Assembly: GCF_900110815.1 (NCBI RefSeq)
Contig: NZ_FOIT01000004.1
Span: 97,809-155,948, forward strand
Direction: 5' to 3'
Source of the DNA: Aliicoccus persicus
Lineage (GTDB): Bacteria; Bacillota; Bacilli; Staphylococcales; Salinicoccaceae
DNA: 58,140 nt
The notes below the pieces were generated by a model. The model made no database searches and was not told the origin of the DNA. It saw only the letters and a program-made list of their open reading frames with translations. Both the position numbers and the translations under genes were made by a program. This document shows, piece by piece, positions 18,823 to 26,841 of the stretch (position 1 is the first letter of the stretch; each line of letters opens with the position of its first letter).

Positions 18823-19253
18823 TCAACTTTGATCTGTTCGTAAATTTCATACCATTCAGGAAAAGCCTTTTTGAAGTTTACCGTTTTAAATTCACCATCG
18901 ACTTTTTTAACCACTGTGTGTACAGTCGTACCCTCTGTGCATAGGACACCATCCTGATCAATGATCTGGAACCCATACACAACTTTGGCTTTACCATTTT
19001 CAGCAACCCACGTACGAACAAAGGCACGATCTCCATACTTCAATGCTTTCTTATAAGTAATGTCAACATTATATACCGGTGCATAGTATCCTTTTGACTC
19101 CATCGAGCGATAACTATAACCGATATCTTCTATTAACTGCTCACGTCCTAGCTCTAACCATTTCACATAATTCCCATGATAAATAACACCCATCATATCT
19201 GTATCGGCATATAATATTTGAATTTCTCGCTCTGCAACATATCCTTTTTCCAT
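18819..19253 (-). CDS. Acyl-CoA thioesterase, YbgC/FadM-like (4HBT hot-dog fold)
   Basis: 144 aa with the 4-hydroxybenzoyl-CoA thioesterase signature YADTDMMGVIYHGNYVKW near residues 15-32 (catalytic Asp, His-Gly-Asn) followed by a helix LELGREQLIEDIG. Such enzymes hydrolyse acyl-CoA thioesters in the cytoplasm. I chose the ATG at 19253, preceded by AAAGGA, over 19331, which would add a 26-residue basic extension with no ribosome-binding site. Its last codon overlaps the end of the convergent PLDNc-like gene, and no terminator lies between them. Confidence 0.85.
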   Translation of the reverse strand: MEKGYVAEREIQILYADTDMMGVIYHGNYVKWLELGREQLIEDIGYSYRSMESKGYYAPVYNVDITYKKALKYGDRAFVRTWVAENGKAKVVYGFQIIDQDGVLCTEGTTVHTVVKKVDGEFKTVNFKKAFPEWYEIYEQIKVD

Positions 19254-19391
19254 AAAAATTTCAGTCCTTTTTCTTCTTTTTAAATATCGTAAACGCTTAT
19301 GTGAGTCGGATGCAACTTTTATGATATTCATTGTAAAATTTTTACTATAATATAATTAATAGAACATAATATTATATAAGTGAGGGATTTT

Positions 19392-19631
19392 ATGAAAGGT
19401 AAAAAAGAACAGCTTATTTTAGGATCGGTATTTTTAATTGCCGGCGGATTTATTGTCACACTAGAGCGACTGATTAATCATGTATATTGGTTAGGACAAG
19501 TCCATACAGGGGCGTTCCCAACTGTACCTGAGTCGGGCGTATTCTCTAATTTATTCGTCTCCTTATTTTTGTTAATAGGGGTTAATTTCTTTATTCTGTA
19601 TTTCAAAGATTATTTTAAGGAAATACATTGA
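19392..19631 (+). CDS. Small membrane protein, unknown
   Basis: 79 aa with two TM segments (about 9-28 and 52-72) and an extracytoplasmic loop HVYWLGQVHTGAFPTVPE between them. The ATG at 19392 is behind GTGAGGGA; an in-frame GTG at 19380 lies within that site. I do not recognise the family. It sits upstream of the lethal-factor-like protease in the same direction, separated by 71 bp without an evident terminator, so cotranscription is possible. Confidence 0.6.
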   Translation: MKGKKEQLILGSVFLIAGGFIVTLERLINHVYWLGQVHTGAFPTVPESGVFSNLFVSLFLLIGVNFFILYFKDYFKEIH

Positions 19632-19702
19632 GTTCTTGAATGTTGCAAATCTGAATAACAATCATGGTAATATATAGTTATTAACTGTAAATGGGTGATC
19701 CA

Positions 19703-21019
19703 ATGATATTAAGATGCCTGTCGATTATTCTCATGTTGAGTCTGTTTGTTATGCTCACACCAGATAAAATACATGCGCAAGACAATAATTTATTGAACAT
19801 GATAGAAGTCCGCAGTGAAGATGGATGGACGAATGAAGTGAACACGATGGTTGCGAATTTGAATCGAGTCGACGCGCGCATTCATCGCCATACGAACGCT
19901 AATGGTGTACGCATTATTTTAATGGATGTCCCGTTAACGGACTTGCCGGAGTTTGCACATCTCAGTGGCTCCGTTCCATCCGGTTGGTCAGAAACTGGAC
20001 TGACTTGGGATGAAGTACCTGGTGCGGGTGGCCAAACGGTGGCAGCACGTATCGGTTATAGTCAACCAGGAAATTCCCATTCAGTCATCAACTTAGAACT
20101 CCATGAGTATGCACATGCTGTGGATGACTTTGTTGCAGGATATAAACTTAGCAATAGTGAGGAATTCAGACAGATTCATAGTAGAGAACAAAACTTATTA
20201 TTTTATGATCACGCAGTCCCTAATTATTTTAATATGACGTCAGAGTATTTTGCAGAAGCATTTGCACTTTACTATTACGGTGAAAGCTCACGTAATAGAT
20301 TAGCCACGCGTGCGCCAGAAACATATCAGTTTATCTCGCAGATACATAACAAGCTATTATCTGTAGATAGTACGACAGGCAATTCGGTCACTTTATCGTT
20401 TACGCCACTGTCAGATGCTACGACTTACAATGTATATAGAAACGATGAACTCGTTGGTGAAGTACCTGCTGGTGAAGGTGGATTCACGGATACTGGGCTG
20501 GAACTATCGACGACTTACGGATACTTTGTACGTGCGGTCGATGCGAATTGTACAGAAATTATGACATCATATAGCACAAATGCAACGACAGGTGCAGAGC
20601 CAGATCCTGAGACGACTGAAGAAGAGGTTGTTGAGGAAGAAGTAGTTGAAGAAGTCGTAGAAGAATCAAATGATGAACCAGTTGAAGAGAATGAAGAAGT
20701 CATAGAAGAAACAACTGAGGAAGAAACAGTTGTAGAGGAAACTCCAGAACAACCAGAAGTTGAAGAGGAAACTGTTGAAGAAAGTACAACGGATGAAATT
20801 CCAGAATTTGAGGAAGTCACTGTTGTTGAGGAAGAACAGGAGACTGAAGAATCAGTAGATATTGAAGAGCTTGAGGATGAAACGGTAGAAACGGAAACGC
20901 AGCAAGTCCAATCTCGAAATGATGACGGATACCCTATATGGGTATACATGCTCAGTGGATTACTTGGTACGATCGTGACGTTCGGTGTGTTGTACATCTT
21001 ATCCAGACGCATGAACTAA
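19703..21019 (+). CDS. Membrane-anchored anthrax lethal factor/Pro-Pro endopeptidase-like metalloprotease
   Basis: 438 aa. In order: signal peptide (cleavage near IHA-QD); an ATLF/PPEP-type zinc metalloprotease domain at about 30-220; a fibronectin III-like domain at about 225-300; an E/V/T-rich acidic stalk at about 303-412; a C-terminal TM helix (WVYMLSGLLGTIVTFG) and a cytoplasmic RRMN tail. The active site HEYAHAVDDF (His134, Glu135, His138) and the third ligand Glu181 in SEYFAEAFALYY match lethal factor HEFGHAVDDY and EFFAEAF. APETYQFI also matches lethal factor. A Tyr (about 175) lies near the catalytic Tyr position. The enzyme would face outward, tethered to the membrane. Pro-Pro endopeptidases with this fold cut surface adhesins; the target here is unknown. 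The start is the ATG at 19703 behind GGGTGAT. Confidence 0.85.
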   Translation: MILRCLSIILMLSLFVMLTPDKIHAQDNNLLNMIEVRSEDGWTNEVNTMVANLNRVDARIHRHTNANGVRIILMDVPLTDLPEFAHLSGSVPSGWSETGLTWDEVPGAGGQTVAARIGYSQPGNSHSVINLELHEYAHAVDDFVAGYKLSNSEEFRQIHSREQNLLFYDHAVPNYFNMTSEYFAEAFALYYYGESSRNRLATRAPETYQFISQIHNKLLSVDSTTGNSVTLSFTPLSDATTYNVYRNDELVGEVPAGEGGFTDTGLELSTTYGYFVRAVDANCTEIMTSYSTNATTGAEPDPETTEEEVVEEEVVEEVVEESNDEPVEENEEVIEETTEEETVVEETPEQPEVEEETVEESTTDEIPEFEEVTVVEEEQETEESVDIEELEDETVETETQQVQSRNDDGYPIWVYMLSGLLGTIVTFGVLYILSRRMN

Positions 21020-21035
21020 ACATAATAAAGAAGTT

Positions 21036-21067
21036 AAAATAGGGAACTCTACGGAGGTTCCTATTTT
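21036..21067 (+). terminator. Terminator after the lethal-factor-like protease gene
   Basis: AAATAGGGAACTC / GGAGGTTCCTATTT imperfect stem with a T-run. Confidence 0.75.
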
Positions 21068-21084
21068 TATTCTGAATTTCCACC

Positions 21085-21113
21085 TTGACTTTTATACCCA
21101 TAGGGGGTATATT
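21085..21113 (+). promoter_or_regulatory. csoR-copA-copZ promoter with embedded CsoR operator
   Basis: -35 TTGACT (21085-21090), 17-bp spacer, -10 TATATT (21108-21113). The spacer holds TATACCCATAGGGGGTATA (21093-21111), a match to known CsoR operators (ATACCC...GGGTAT). Apo-CsoR bound here would block RNA polymerase; Cu(I) would release it. Confidence 0.9.
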
Positions 21114-21145
21114 ATATTTGAGATGAAAATTAAGAGGTGAATAAC

Positions 21146-21454
21146 ATGACTGTCGAACAAAAAGAAAGTAACATCAAAGTTCCTAAACACGACAGTAAAG
21201 ATAATGACCTGTTGATCAAACGTTTGAAACGCATTGAAGGACAGATCCGTGGTATTCAACAAATGGTAGATGATGATCGTTATTGTGTAGATATTTTAAT
21301 TCAAATTTCAGCTGCACAATCGGCATTAAAAAATGTCGGTTTCCAACTGACAGAGCGTCACATGAAGCATTGTGTGCATGATGCAATGGTTAAAGGTGAC
21401 GGAGATGAATCGGTAGAAGAATTGATGGCTGTACTAAAACAGTTTTCTAAATAA
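21146..21454 (+). CDS. csoR: Copper-sensing transcriptional repressor CsoR
   Basis: 102 aa, all-helical CsoR/RcnR family. The Cu(I) ligands are visible with family spacing: Cys47 (RYCVDIL), His72 and Cys76 (HMKHCVHDA). The helix RLKRIEGQIRGIQQMV is the family signature. It binds the operator overlapping its own promoter and derepresses csoR-copA-copZ when copper rises. The ATG at 21146 is 7 nt behind AGAGGTG; a GTG at 21137 within that site is less likely. It is the first gene of the copper operon, with copA 16 bp downstream. Confidence 0.96.
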   Translation: MTVEQKESNIKVPKHDSKDNDLLIKRLKRIEGQIRGIQQMVDDDRYCVDILIQISAAQSALKNVGFQLTERHMKHCVHDAMVKGDGDESVEELMAVLKQFSK

Positions 21455-21470
21455 GTGAGGTGAACTTACA

Positions 21471-23651
21471 ATGGCAAATGAACATGCTGAATTTAAAATT
21501 ACAGGTATGACGTGTGCGTCGTGTTCTGCACGAATCGATAAAGTCGTTAATAAGTTAGATGGGGTCAGTCAGGCGACCGTTAACTTAACAACGGAAAAAG
21601 CGACTGTCGATTTTGATGCAGATAAACTGACACGTGCTGAAATTATTGAACGTATCGAGCGCATCGGTTTCGGTGCTGCTGAAATATCTGAAGAAATGGA
21701 TTTAGATGCCAAAAAAGAAGAGGAAGAGCGTAAGTTAAAGCGTAAGCTGATCATCTCAGTTATTTTAACGACGCCTTTACTCATTACGATGCTCGACCAC
21801 TTGTTTGGTATGAATTTACCAGCAATTCTGATGAACCCATGGTTCCAACTCGCTTTAGCGACGCCGGTTCAATTCTATGTCGGTTGGCAGTTTTACGTTG
21901 GGGCATTTAAGCGTCTGCGTTCTTTCTCAGCGAACATGGATACATTAGTTGTGATGGGTACTTCGGCTGCTTACTTCTATAGTTTGTATGAAGGTATAAT
22001 GTGGCAGCTCGGCTATACGCAACACCCACACTTGTATTTTGAAGCGAGTGCAATGATTATTACGTTAATCATGTTTGGTAAGTATTTAGAACATAAAGCG
22101 AAATCACAAACATCAACTGCAATTGGGAAGTTGCTCAGCATGCAGGCGAAAGAAGCGCGTGTGTTAAGAGACAATGAAGAAGTAATGGTTAGTGTTGAAG
22201 ATGTTCAAGTTGGAGATTTGTTGATTGTTAAACCAGGTGAGAAAATTCCAGTGGACGGTGTTATTGTGAAGGGTGCGAGTGCACTTGATGAGTCGATGTT
22301 AACGGGTGAGTCAATTCCTGTGGAGAAAACAGTCGATGATGAAGTTGTCGGTGCGACGCTGAACACGAACGGTACGATTACGATGCGCACGACGAAAGTC
22401 GGTAAAGATACTGCACTGAGCGCAATCGTTAAAATCGTTGAAGATGCACAAGGTGTGAAAGCGCCAATCCAACGATTAGCGGATGTGATTTCATCATACT
22501 TCGTGCCGATTGTTATCGGAATAGCAACGCTCACTTTTATCGTATGGTATTTCTTTATCTCTAATGGAAATGTGGAAGCTGCACTAATCCCAGCGATTTC
22601 AGTGTTGGTTATCGCATGTCCATGTGCGCTCGGATTAGCGACGCCGACATCGATCATGGTTGGTACTGGACTCGGTGCTGAAAACGGAATTCTGTTTAAG
22701 GGTGGAGACCATCTTGAAAAGACGCATCTTGTTGAGACGATTATTTTTGATAAGACAGGTACGATTACTAAAGGTGTGCCCGAAGTTACAGATTACATCG
22801 GAGATAAAGAGACACTTAGACTTTTATCGAGTGCAGAAAATGATTCAGAACATCCACTCGCGAAAGCAATCGTTGATTACGGTGTAGATGAAGGCGTCCA
22901 GCTTGCGGGTACAGAGCAATTTGAAGCATTGAGTGGGCACGGTATTCGTGCAGTTGTTGACGGTCGAGAATTATATGTAGGTACGCGTAAGTTAATGCGT
23001 GATCAAGGCATCGATATAGGCTCTGCAGATGAAGATATGTCAGTCTATGAGTCACAAGGTAAAACAGCGATGTTAGTGGCTGTTGATGGTGTCTTAGTTG
23101 CAACGATTGCCGTACAAGATACAGTCAAAGACAATGCGAAGGAAGTCATTGATAAGTTACATGAAGAAGGAATCGAAGTCATCATATTGACTGGAGATAA
23201 TCAGAGAACAGCTGAATATATTGCGAATTCAGTGGGTATTGATAAAGTGTACGCAGAAGTATTGCCAGGCGACAAAGCCGATATCGTTCAGTTAGAAATG
23301 GACAAAGGTAAAGTCGTTGCGATGGTGGGTGACGGTATTAACGATGCACCTGCACTGGCGGTCAGTGATATAGGTATTGCAATTGGAACAGGAACAGAAG
23401 TTGCCATTGAAGCGGCAGATATTACGATCCTTGGCGGAGACTTGTCGTTGATTTCAAAAGCGATTAACTTGAGTCACAAAACAATCCGTAATATTAAACA
23501 GAATTTATTCTGGGCGTTCTTGTATAATACACTTGGTATTCCGATTGCGGCAGTTGGACTTTTAGCGCCATGGGTTGCAGGTGCAGCAATGGCATTTAGT
23601 TCAGTCAGTGTGGTAACAAACTCGCTAAGATTAAAGCGTGCAAAATTATAA
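21471..23651 (+). CDS. copA: Copper-exporting P-type ATPase CopA
   Basis: 726 aa P1B-type ATPase. It has one N-terminal heavy-metal-binding domain (GMTCASC, Cys15/Cys18), where Staphylococcus and Bacillus CopA carry two. There are eight TM helices, the Cu(I) transport motif CPC at about 382 ([14 protein letters not shown]), the phosphorylation site DKTGT at about 427, the SEHPLAKA His-Pro motif, [11 protein letters not shown] at about 620, and the TM8 motif [15 protein letters not shown]. It pumps Cu(I) out of the cell and is second in the csoR operon. The single metal-binding domain explains the shorter length. Confidence 0.96.
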   Translation: MANEHAEFKITGMTCASCSARIDKVVNKLDGVSQATVNLTTEKATVDFDADKLTRAEIIERIERIGFGAAEISEEMDLDAKKEEEERKLKRKLIISVILTTPLLITMLDHLFGMNLPAILMNPWFQLALATPVQFYVGWQFYVGAFKRLRSFSANMDTLVVMGTSAAYFYSLYEGIMWQLGYTQHPHLYFEASAMIITLIMFGKYLEHKAKSQTSTAIGKLLSMQAKEARVLRDNEEVMVSVEDVQVGDLLIVKPGEKIPVDGVIVKGASALDESMLTGESIPVEKTVDDEVVGATLNTNGTITMRTTKVGKDTALSAIVKIVEDAQGVKAPIQRLADVISSYFVPIVIGIATLTFIVWYFFISNGNVEAALIPAISVLVIACPCALGLATPTSIMVGTGLGAENGILFKGGDHLEKTHLVETIIFDKTGTITKGVPEVTDYIGDKETLRLLSSAENDSEHPLAKAIVDYGVDEGVQLAGTEQFEALSGHGIRAVVDGRELYVGTRKLMRDQGIDIGSADEDMSVYESQGKTAMLVAVDGVLVATIAVQDTVKDNAKEVIDKLHEEGIEVIILTGDNQRTAEYIANSVGIDKVYAEVLPGDKADIVQLEMDKGKVVAMVGDGINDAPALAVSDIGIAIGTGTEVAIEAADITILGGDLSLISKAINLSHKTIRNIKQNLFWAFLYNTLGIPIAAVGLLAPWVAGAAMAFSSVSVVTNSLRLKRAKL

Positions 23652-23675
23652 AAAATTATTTTGGAGGAATTTATA

Positions 23676-23876
23676 ATGAAAGAAACATTAGTAGTAGACG
23701 GTATGACATGTAGCAAATGCGAAGCGGCAGTGACAAATGCATTGAACGAAGTGCAAGGTGTGAACAGTGTATCTGTAGATTTGTCGACAGGTAATGTAGA
23801 AGTAGAGCATGACAATGTAGATAAGTCAGTGCTTGCAAACGCAATTGAAGATCAAGGATATGACGTAAGAAAATAA
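23676..23876 (+). CDS. copZ: Copper chaperone CopZ
   Basis: 66 aa with the ferredoxin-like heavy-metal-associated fold. The copper site is MTCSKC (Cys12, Cys15), and the ending ANAIEDQGYDV is typical of CopZ. It delivers Cu(I) to CopA. The ATG at 23676 follows GGAGGA; an upstream TTG at 23661 lies before that site. It is the third gene of the copper operon, and a strong terminator follows. Confidence 0.95.
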   Translation: MKETLVVDGMTCSKCEAAVTNALNEVQGVNSVSVDLSTGNVEVEHDNVDKSVLANAIEDQGYDVRK

Positions 23877-23890
23877 TAGGTTAGATTTAT

Positions 23891-23931
23891 AGCGTGCTTT
23901 CTGGGATTGACTGGGGAGCACGCTTTTTTTG
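23891..23931 (+). terminator. Terminator of the copper operon
   Basis: AGCGTGCT / AGCACGCT perfect 8-bp stem, 18-nt loop, seven T residues. Confidence 0.9.
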
Positions 23932-23960
23932 TTTGGATTTTGTGTTTAAAGGTTATTTTT

Positions 23961-24289
23961 GTGTCCGTGAGCAAATCTCATAGTCCGTCAAATCCGTTTG
24001 AGTGACCATGAACTCATCTCATAGTCCGTCAAATCCGTTTGAGTGACCGTGAGCGAATCTCATAGTCCGTCAAATCAATTTGCGTGTCAGTGAGCAAGTC
24101 TCATTGGAACGCAAATCCATTTGCGAGTCAGTGAGCAAGTTTCATTGGAACGCAAATCAATCTGCGAGTCAGTGAGCAGGTTTCATTGGAACGCAAATCA
24201 ATCTGCGTGTCAGTGAGCAGGTTTCATTGGAACGCAAATCAATCTGCGTGTCAATGAGCAAGTTTCATTGGAACGCAAATCAATCCATC
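23961..24289. repeat. 41-bp tandem repeat array B
   Basis: A partial unit (23961-23988) followed by seven complete 41-bp units (23989-24029, 24030-24070, 24071-24111, 24112-24152, 24153-24193, 24194-24234, 24235-24275) and a partial (24276 onward). The first units end CATAGTCCGT (type 1); the last five end CATTGGAACG (type 2). It fills most of the 500-bp gap between copZ and the CNNM gene; nothing else is seen there apart from the copZ terminator. Confidence 0.95.
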
Positions 24290-24377
24290 TTTTAACACCA
24301 CAAACCAAATTTAATTGTATCCACACAGTCAGTTGTTTATAATTATTTTAACTGTAAGACTTTAAGGGGGATGCTTA

Positions 24378-25601
24378 GTGATCATTGCGATCATTTTTCT
24401 ATTATTTATGTCGTTATTCTTCTCAGGTAGTGAAACGGCATTAACAGCAACAAACAGGATGCGCCTGAAGTCCAAGGCGAACTCGGGTGATGTGCGAGCG
24501 CAAAAATTATTAAAACTCGTTGAGAAACCAAGCGTATTCATCACGACGATTTTAATTGGTAATAACATCGCGAACATACTTTTACCAACACTCGTTACAA
24601 CGATGGCAATTGACTATGGTATTAGTGTCGCAATTGCATCGGCCATTCTAACGGTTGTGATCATTATTTTTGGTGAAGTTATCCCTAAATCGGTTGCAGC
24701 TGCTTTCCCAGAACGTATTGCATATCTTGTCAGACCGATTATTCAATTTTTAGTGGTTGCGTTAAGACCGATTACTGTCATTTTAAATGCCATGACAGAC
24801 AGTATTACTCGCGCTTTATCTAAAGGTGAAGTTCGATCCTCGTCGGTATCAAAAGATGAGTTGATGGCAATTGTTGATCTTGCCGATTCTGAAGGTGAAT
24901 TACTGAGTGATGAATCATATCGTATAACGGCAACACTGAATTTCCAGAAACTAAATGTTAAAGACGTCATGACGACGCCACGTACTGAAGTCATTGCTGT
25001 ACAAAAGGATACTTCATTTGATGATGTGAGAGATTTGGTCATCAGTGAGATGTACACGAGATACCCAGTTTATGATGAAGATCAAGATGATATCGTGGGC
25101 GTGTTCCATTCAAAATACTTACTGCAGTGGTCACTAGTGCCAGAAAAGACGCTGATGGATTTTGCAGATAAAGATCCGCTAAGAGTTGATGAATTTGAAT
25201 CTGTTAACAAAGTGCTAAGAAAGATGAGTCGTGAGCGCAAGCACCTCGCAATTGTCATTGATGAATATGGTGGCACAGAGGGGATACTAACACACGAGGA
25301 TATTATTGAGTCAATGCTCGGGTTTGAGATTGAAGATGAAACGGATATTAATAATGACAGTTTAGTCGATTCGATGACAGAGAACGAGATTGTTTGTGAC
25401 GGTAAAATCACATTGCATCGTTTAAATTCAGTGTACGGTACGGATATTCCAGAGGAAGAAGATACCTTATCCGGATATTTATATAAAATGTTCAACGACG
25501 TACCAGAAGATAACGATGTTCATATTGAAGATGAACTGCAGTTCACTGTGTTACAAATGGAAGAAAATACAATTCGAAAAGTACAGATTATAAAAAGATA
25601 A
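24378..25601 (+). CDS. CNNM/CorC-family (HlyC/CorC) membrane protein
   Basis: 407 aa. It has an N-terminal DUF21/CNNM transmembrane domain (FFSGSETALTATNRMRLK at about 15-32, three to four TM helices to about 140), two CBS domains (DVMTTPRTEVIAV; HLAIVIDEYGGTEGILTHEDIIE at about 285-307), and a C-terminal CorC_HlyC domain. Family members transport or regulate Mg2+; the Staphylococcus homologue MpfA exports magnesium. It starts with GTG at 24378, 6 nt behind AAGGGGGA. It stands alone after repeat array B. No Mg riboswitch is visible upstream. Confidence 0.88.
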   Translation: MIIAIIFLLFMSLFFSGSETALTATNRMRLKSKANSGDVRAQKLLKLVEKPSVFITTILIGNNIANILLPTLVTTMAIDYGISVAIASAILTVVIIIFGEVIPKSVAAAFPERIAYLVRPIIQFLVVALRPITVILNAMTDSITRALSKGEVRSSSVSKDELMAIVDLADSEGELLSDESYRITATLNFQKLNVKDVMTTPRTEVIAVQKDTSFDDVRDLVISEMYTRYPVYDEDQDDIVGVFHSKYLLQWSLVPEKTLMDFADKDPLRVDEFESVNKVLRKMSRERKHLAIVIDEYGGTEGILTHEDIIESMLGFEIEDETDINNDSLVDSMTENEIVCDGKITLHRLNSVYGTDIPEEEDTLSGYLYKMFNDVPEDNDVHIEDELQFTVLQMEENTIRKVQIIKR

Positions 25602-25651
25602 ACAATAAGATTGATGTATTTATTAAGGTAACGTAAATATTGTAAATGCTA

Positions 25652-25680
25652 TTGAAATTGTTCTCTCAGTCGTTTAATCT
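25652..25680 (+). promoter_or_regulatory. Putative promoter of the phn operon
   Basis: TTGAAA, 17 nt, TAATCT, 47 bp before the phnD start codon. A GGAGGGT ribosome-binding site precedes the ATG. Confidence 0.5.
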
Positions 25681-25727
25681 TTAATTAAAGCTATGCAAAT
25701 GGCAAAAATTTTTGGAGGGTACATAAC

Positions 25728-26732
25728 ATGTTTAAATCTCTTAAGAAATATGGTTTATCTGCATCTGTTGTTGCTTTAGGTCTTGGTTTAACAGTAGCAA
25801 GCTCAGTAAGTGCACAAGACGAGGAAATCGAATCATTAACTTTAGGTTTCATTCCATCAAGTGACGCAGGGGAAATCGCTACGACAGCTGAACCACTTGA
25901 AGAATATTTATCTGAAGAATTAGGTGTTGAAGTTACAGCTGAAGTAATGGTTGACTACACTGGTTTAATCGAAGCGATGAGAACTCAACAAGTTGACATC
26001 GGATTCTTAGCACCATTCTCATTCGTACAAGCTGAAGAGAGAGCAGACGTTGAAGTTCTATTGAAATCTGTACGTCACGGTTCAGATACTTATGTTGCAC
26101 AATATGTAACACACGTTGACTCAGGTTTAGATTCAATTGAAGACATCATTGCTGAAGAAGGATTAGTATGGGCTTACCCAGACGTTCTTTCAACTTCAGG
26201 TTACCTTTTCCCAGCAGCTCAAATGACTGACATGGGTGTTGAAGATTTAGATAGCTTCTTCGAACAAATTGCTGTTGGTGGACATGACAACGCAATCATC
26301 CAAGTATATGATGGTCAAGCTGATTTTGCGACAACGTTCGATGATGCAAGAGAAAACGTTGAAGAAGATTTAGAAGATGTTATGGATGTACTACAAGTTG
26401 TAGGAACTACAGACGATATTCCTAACGACACAATCTCTGTTCGTTCTGAATTACCAGATGAGTGGAAAGAAAAAATTCAAGAAGCTTTCTTATCAATCAA
26501 TGATAACGAAGAAGTATTACAAGTTATGAATGACATTTATAACTGGGATGCTTTAGCTGAAGCGTCTTCTGAAGACTACGACATCGTTCGTGAAGTATTC
26601 GCAATGTTCGAAGATGAATTAACTGAAGACGAAGATGACGAAGAAGAAGATGAAGATTCAGACGAAGACGTTGAAGAAGATGAAGATTCAGATGAAGATT
26701 CTGAAGAAGACGATGAAGAAGACGAAGAGTAA
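25728..26732 (+). CDS. phnD: Phosphonate/phosphite-type ABC substrate-binding protein with acidic tail, no lipobox
   Basis: 334 aa. The type II binding-protein fold of PhnD is recognisable: LTLGFIPSSDAGEIATTAEPL, QVDIGFLAPFSFVQAEER, YPDVLSTSGYLFPAAQM, and the DGQADFATTFDDA pocket region. The signal peptide ends VSA-QD and contains no Cys, so unlike usual Gram-positive PhnD it cannot be lipid-anchored. The last 45 or so residues are almost all Asp/Glu with a few Ser/Val. Codon use is strongly biased (GAA, TTA, GTT, CAA), suggesting high expression. It is the first gene of phnD-phnC-phnE-phnE; a terminator-like hairpin follows. The ligand may be phosphonate, phosphite or phosphate; no C-P lyase is present. 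Confidence 0.88.
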   Translation: MFKSLKKYGLSASVVALGLGLTVASSVSAQDEEIESLTLGFIPSSDAGEIATTAEPLEEYLSEELGVEVTAEVMVDYTGLIEAMRTQQVDIGFLAPFSFVQAEERADVEVLLKSVRHGSDTYVAQYVTHVDSGLDSIEDIIAEEGLVWAYPDVLSTSGYLFPAAQMTDMGVEDLDSFFEQIAVGGHDNAIIQVYDGQADFATTFDDARENVEEDLEDVMDVLQVVGTTDDIPNDTISVRSELPDEWKEKIQEAFLSINDNEEVLQVMNDIYNWDALAEASSEDYDIVREVFAMFEDELTEDEDDEEEDEDSDEDVEEDEDSDEDSEEDDEEDEE

Positions 26733-26761
26733 TCGTTAAAAAATTTAACCGACATATATAC

Positions 26762-26791
26762 GGGAGGGGTGGACACACCCTCCCTTTTTTT
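26762..26791 (+). terminator. Terminator-like hairpin between phnD and phnC
   Basis: GGGAGGGG / CACCCTCCC stem with a T7 run. It sits inside the operon, so it probably gives partial termination and more binding protein than transporter. Confidence 0.8.
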
Positions 26792-26841
26792 CTATATTTA
26801 TATACATACATATTATTTAAGAAAACTTTGAGGTGGAAACT

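Noticed and set aside
20515..21012. A - strand Ser/Thr-rich open frame of 165 codons
   Set aside because: It is the antisense shadow of the E/V/T-rich stalk of the protease; low-complexity acidic coding regions give Ser-rich antisense frames. The same holds for frames opposite phnD, rpoE and MMPL.
23961..24289. CRISPR array
   Set aside because: The 41-bp repeats are contiguous with no unique spacers between them and no cas genes; they are plain tandem repeats.
25602..25727. Riboswitch upstream of phnD
   Set aside because: The 126-bp gap contains a plausible promoter but no stable stem set or known aptamer core.
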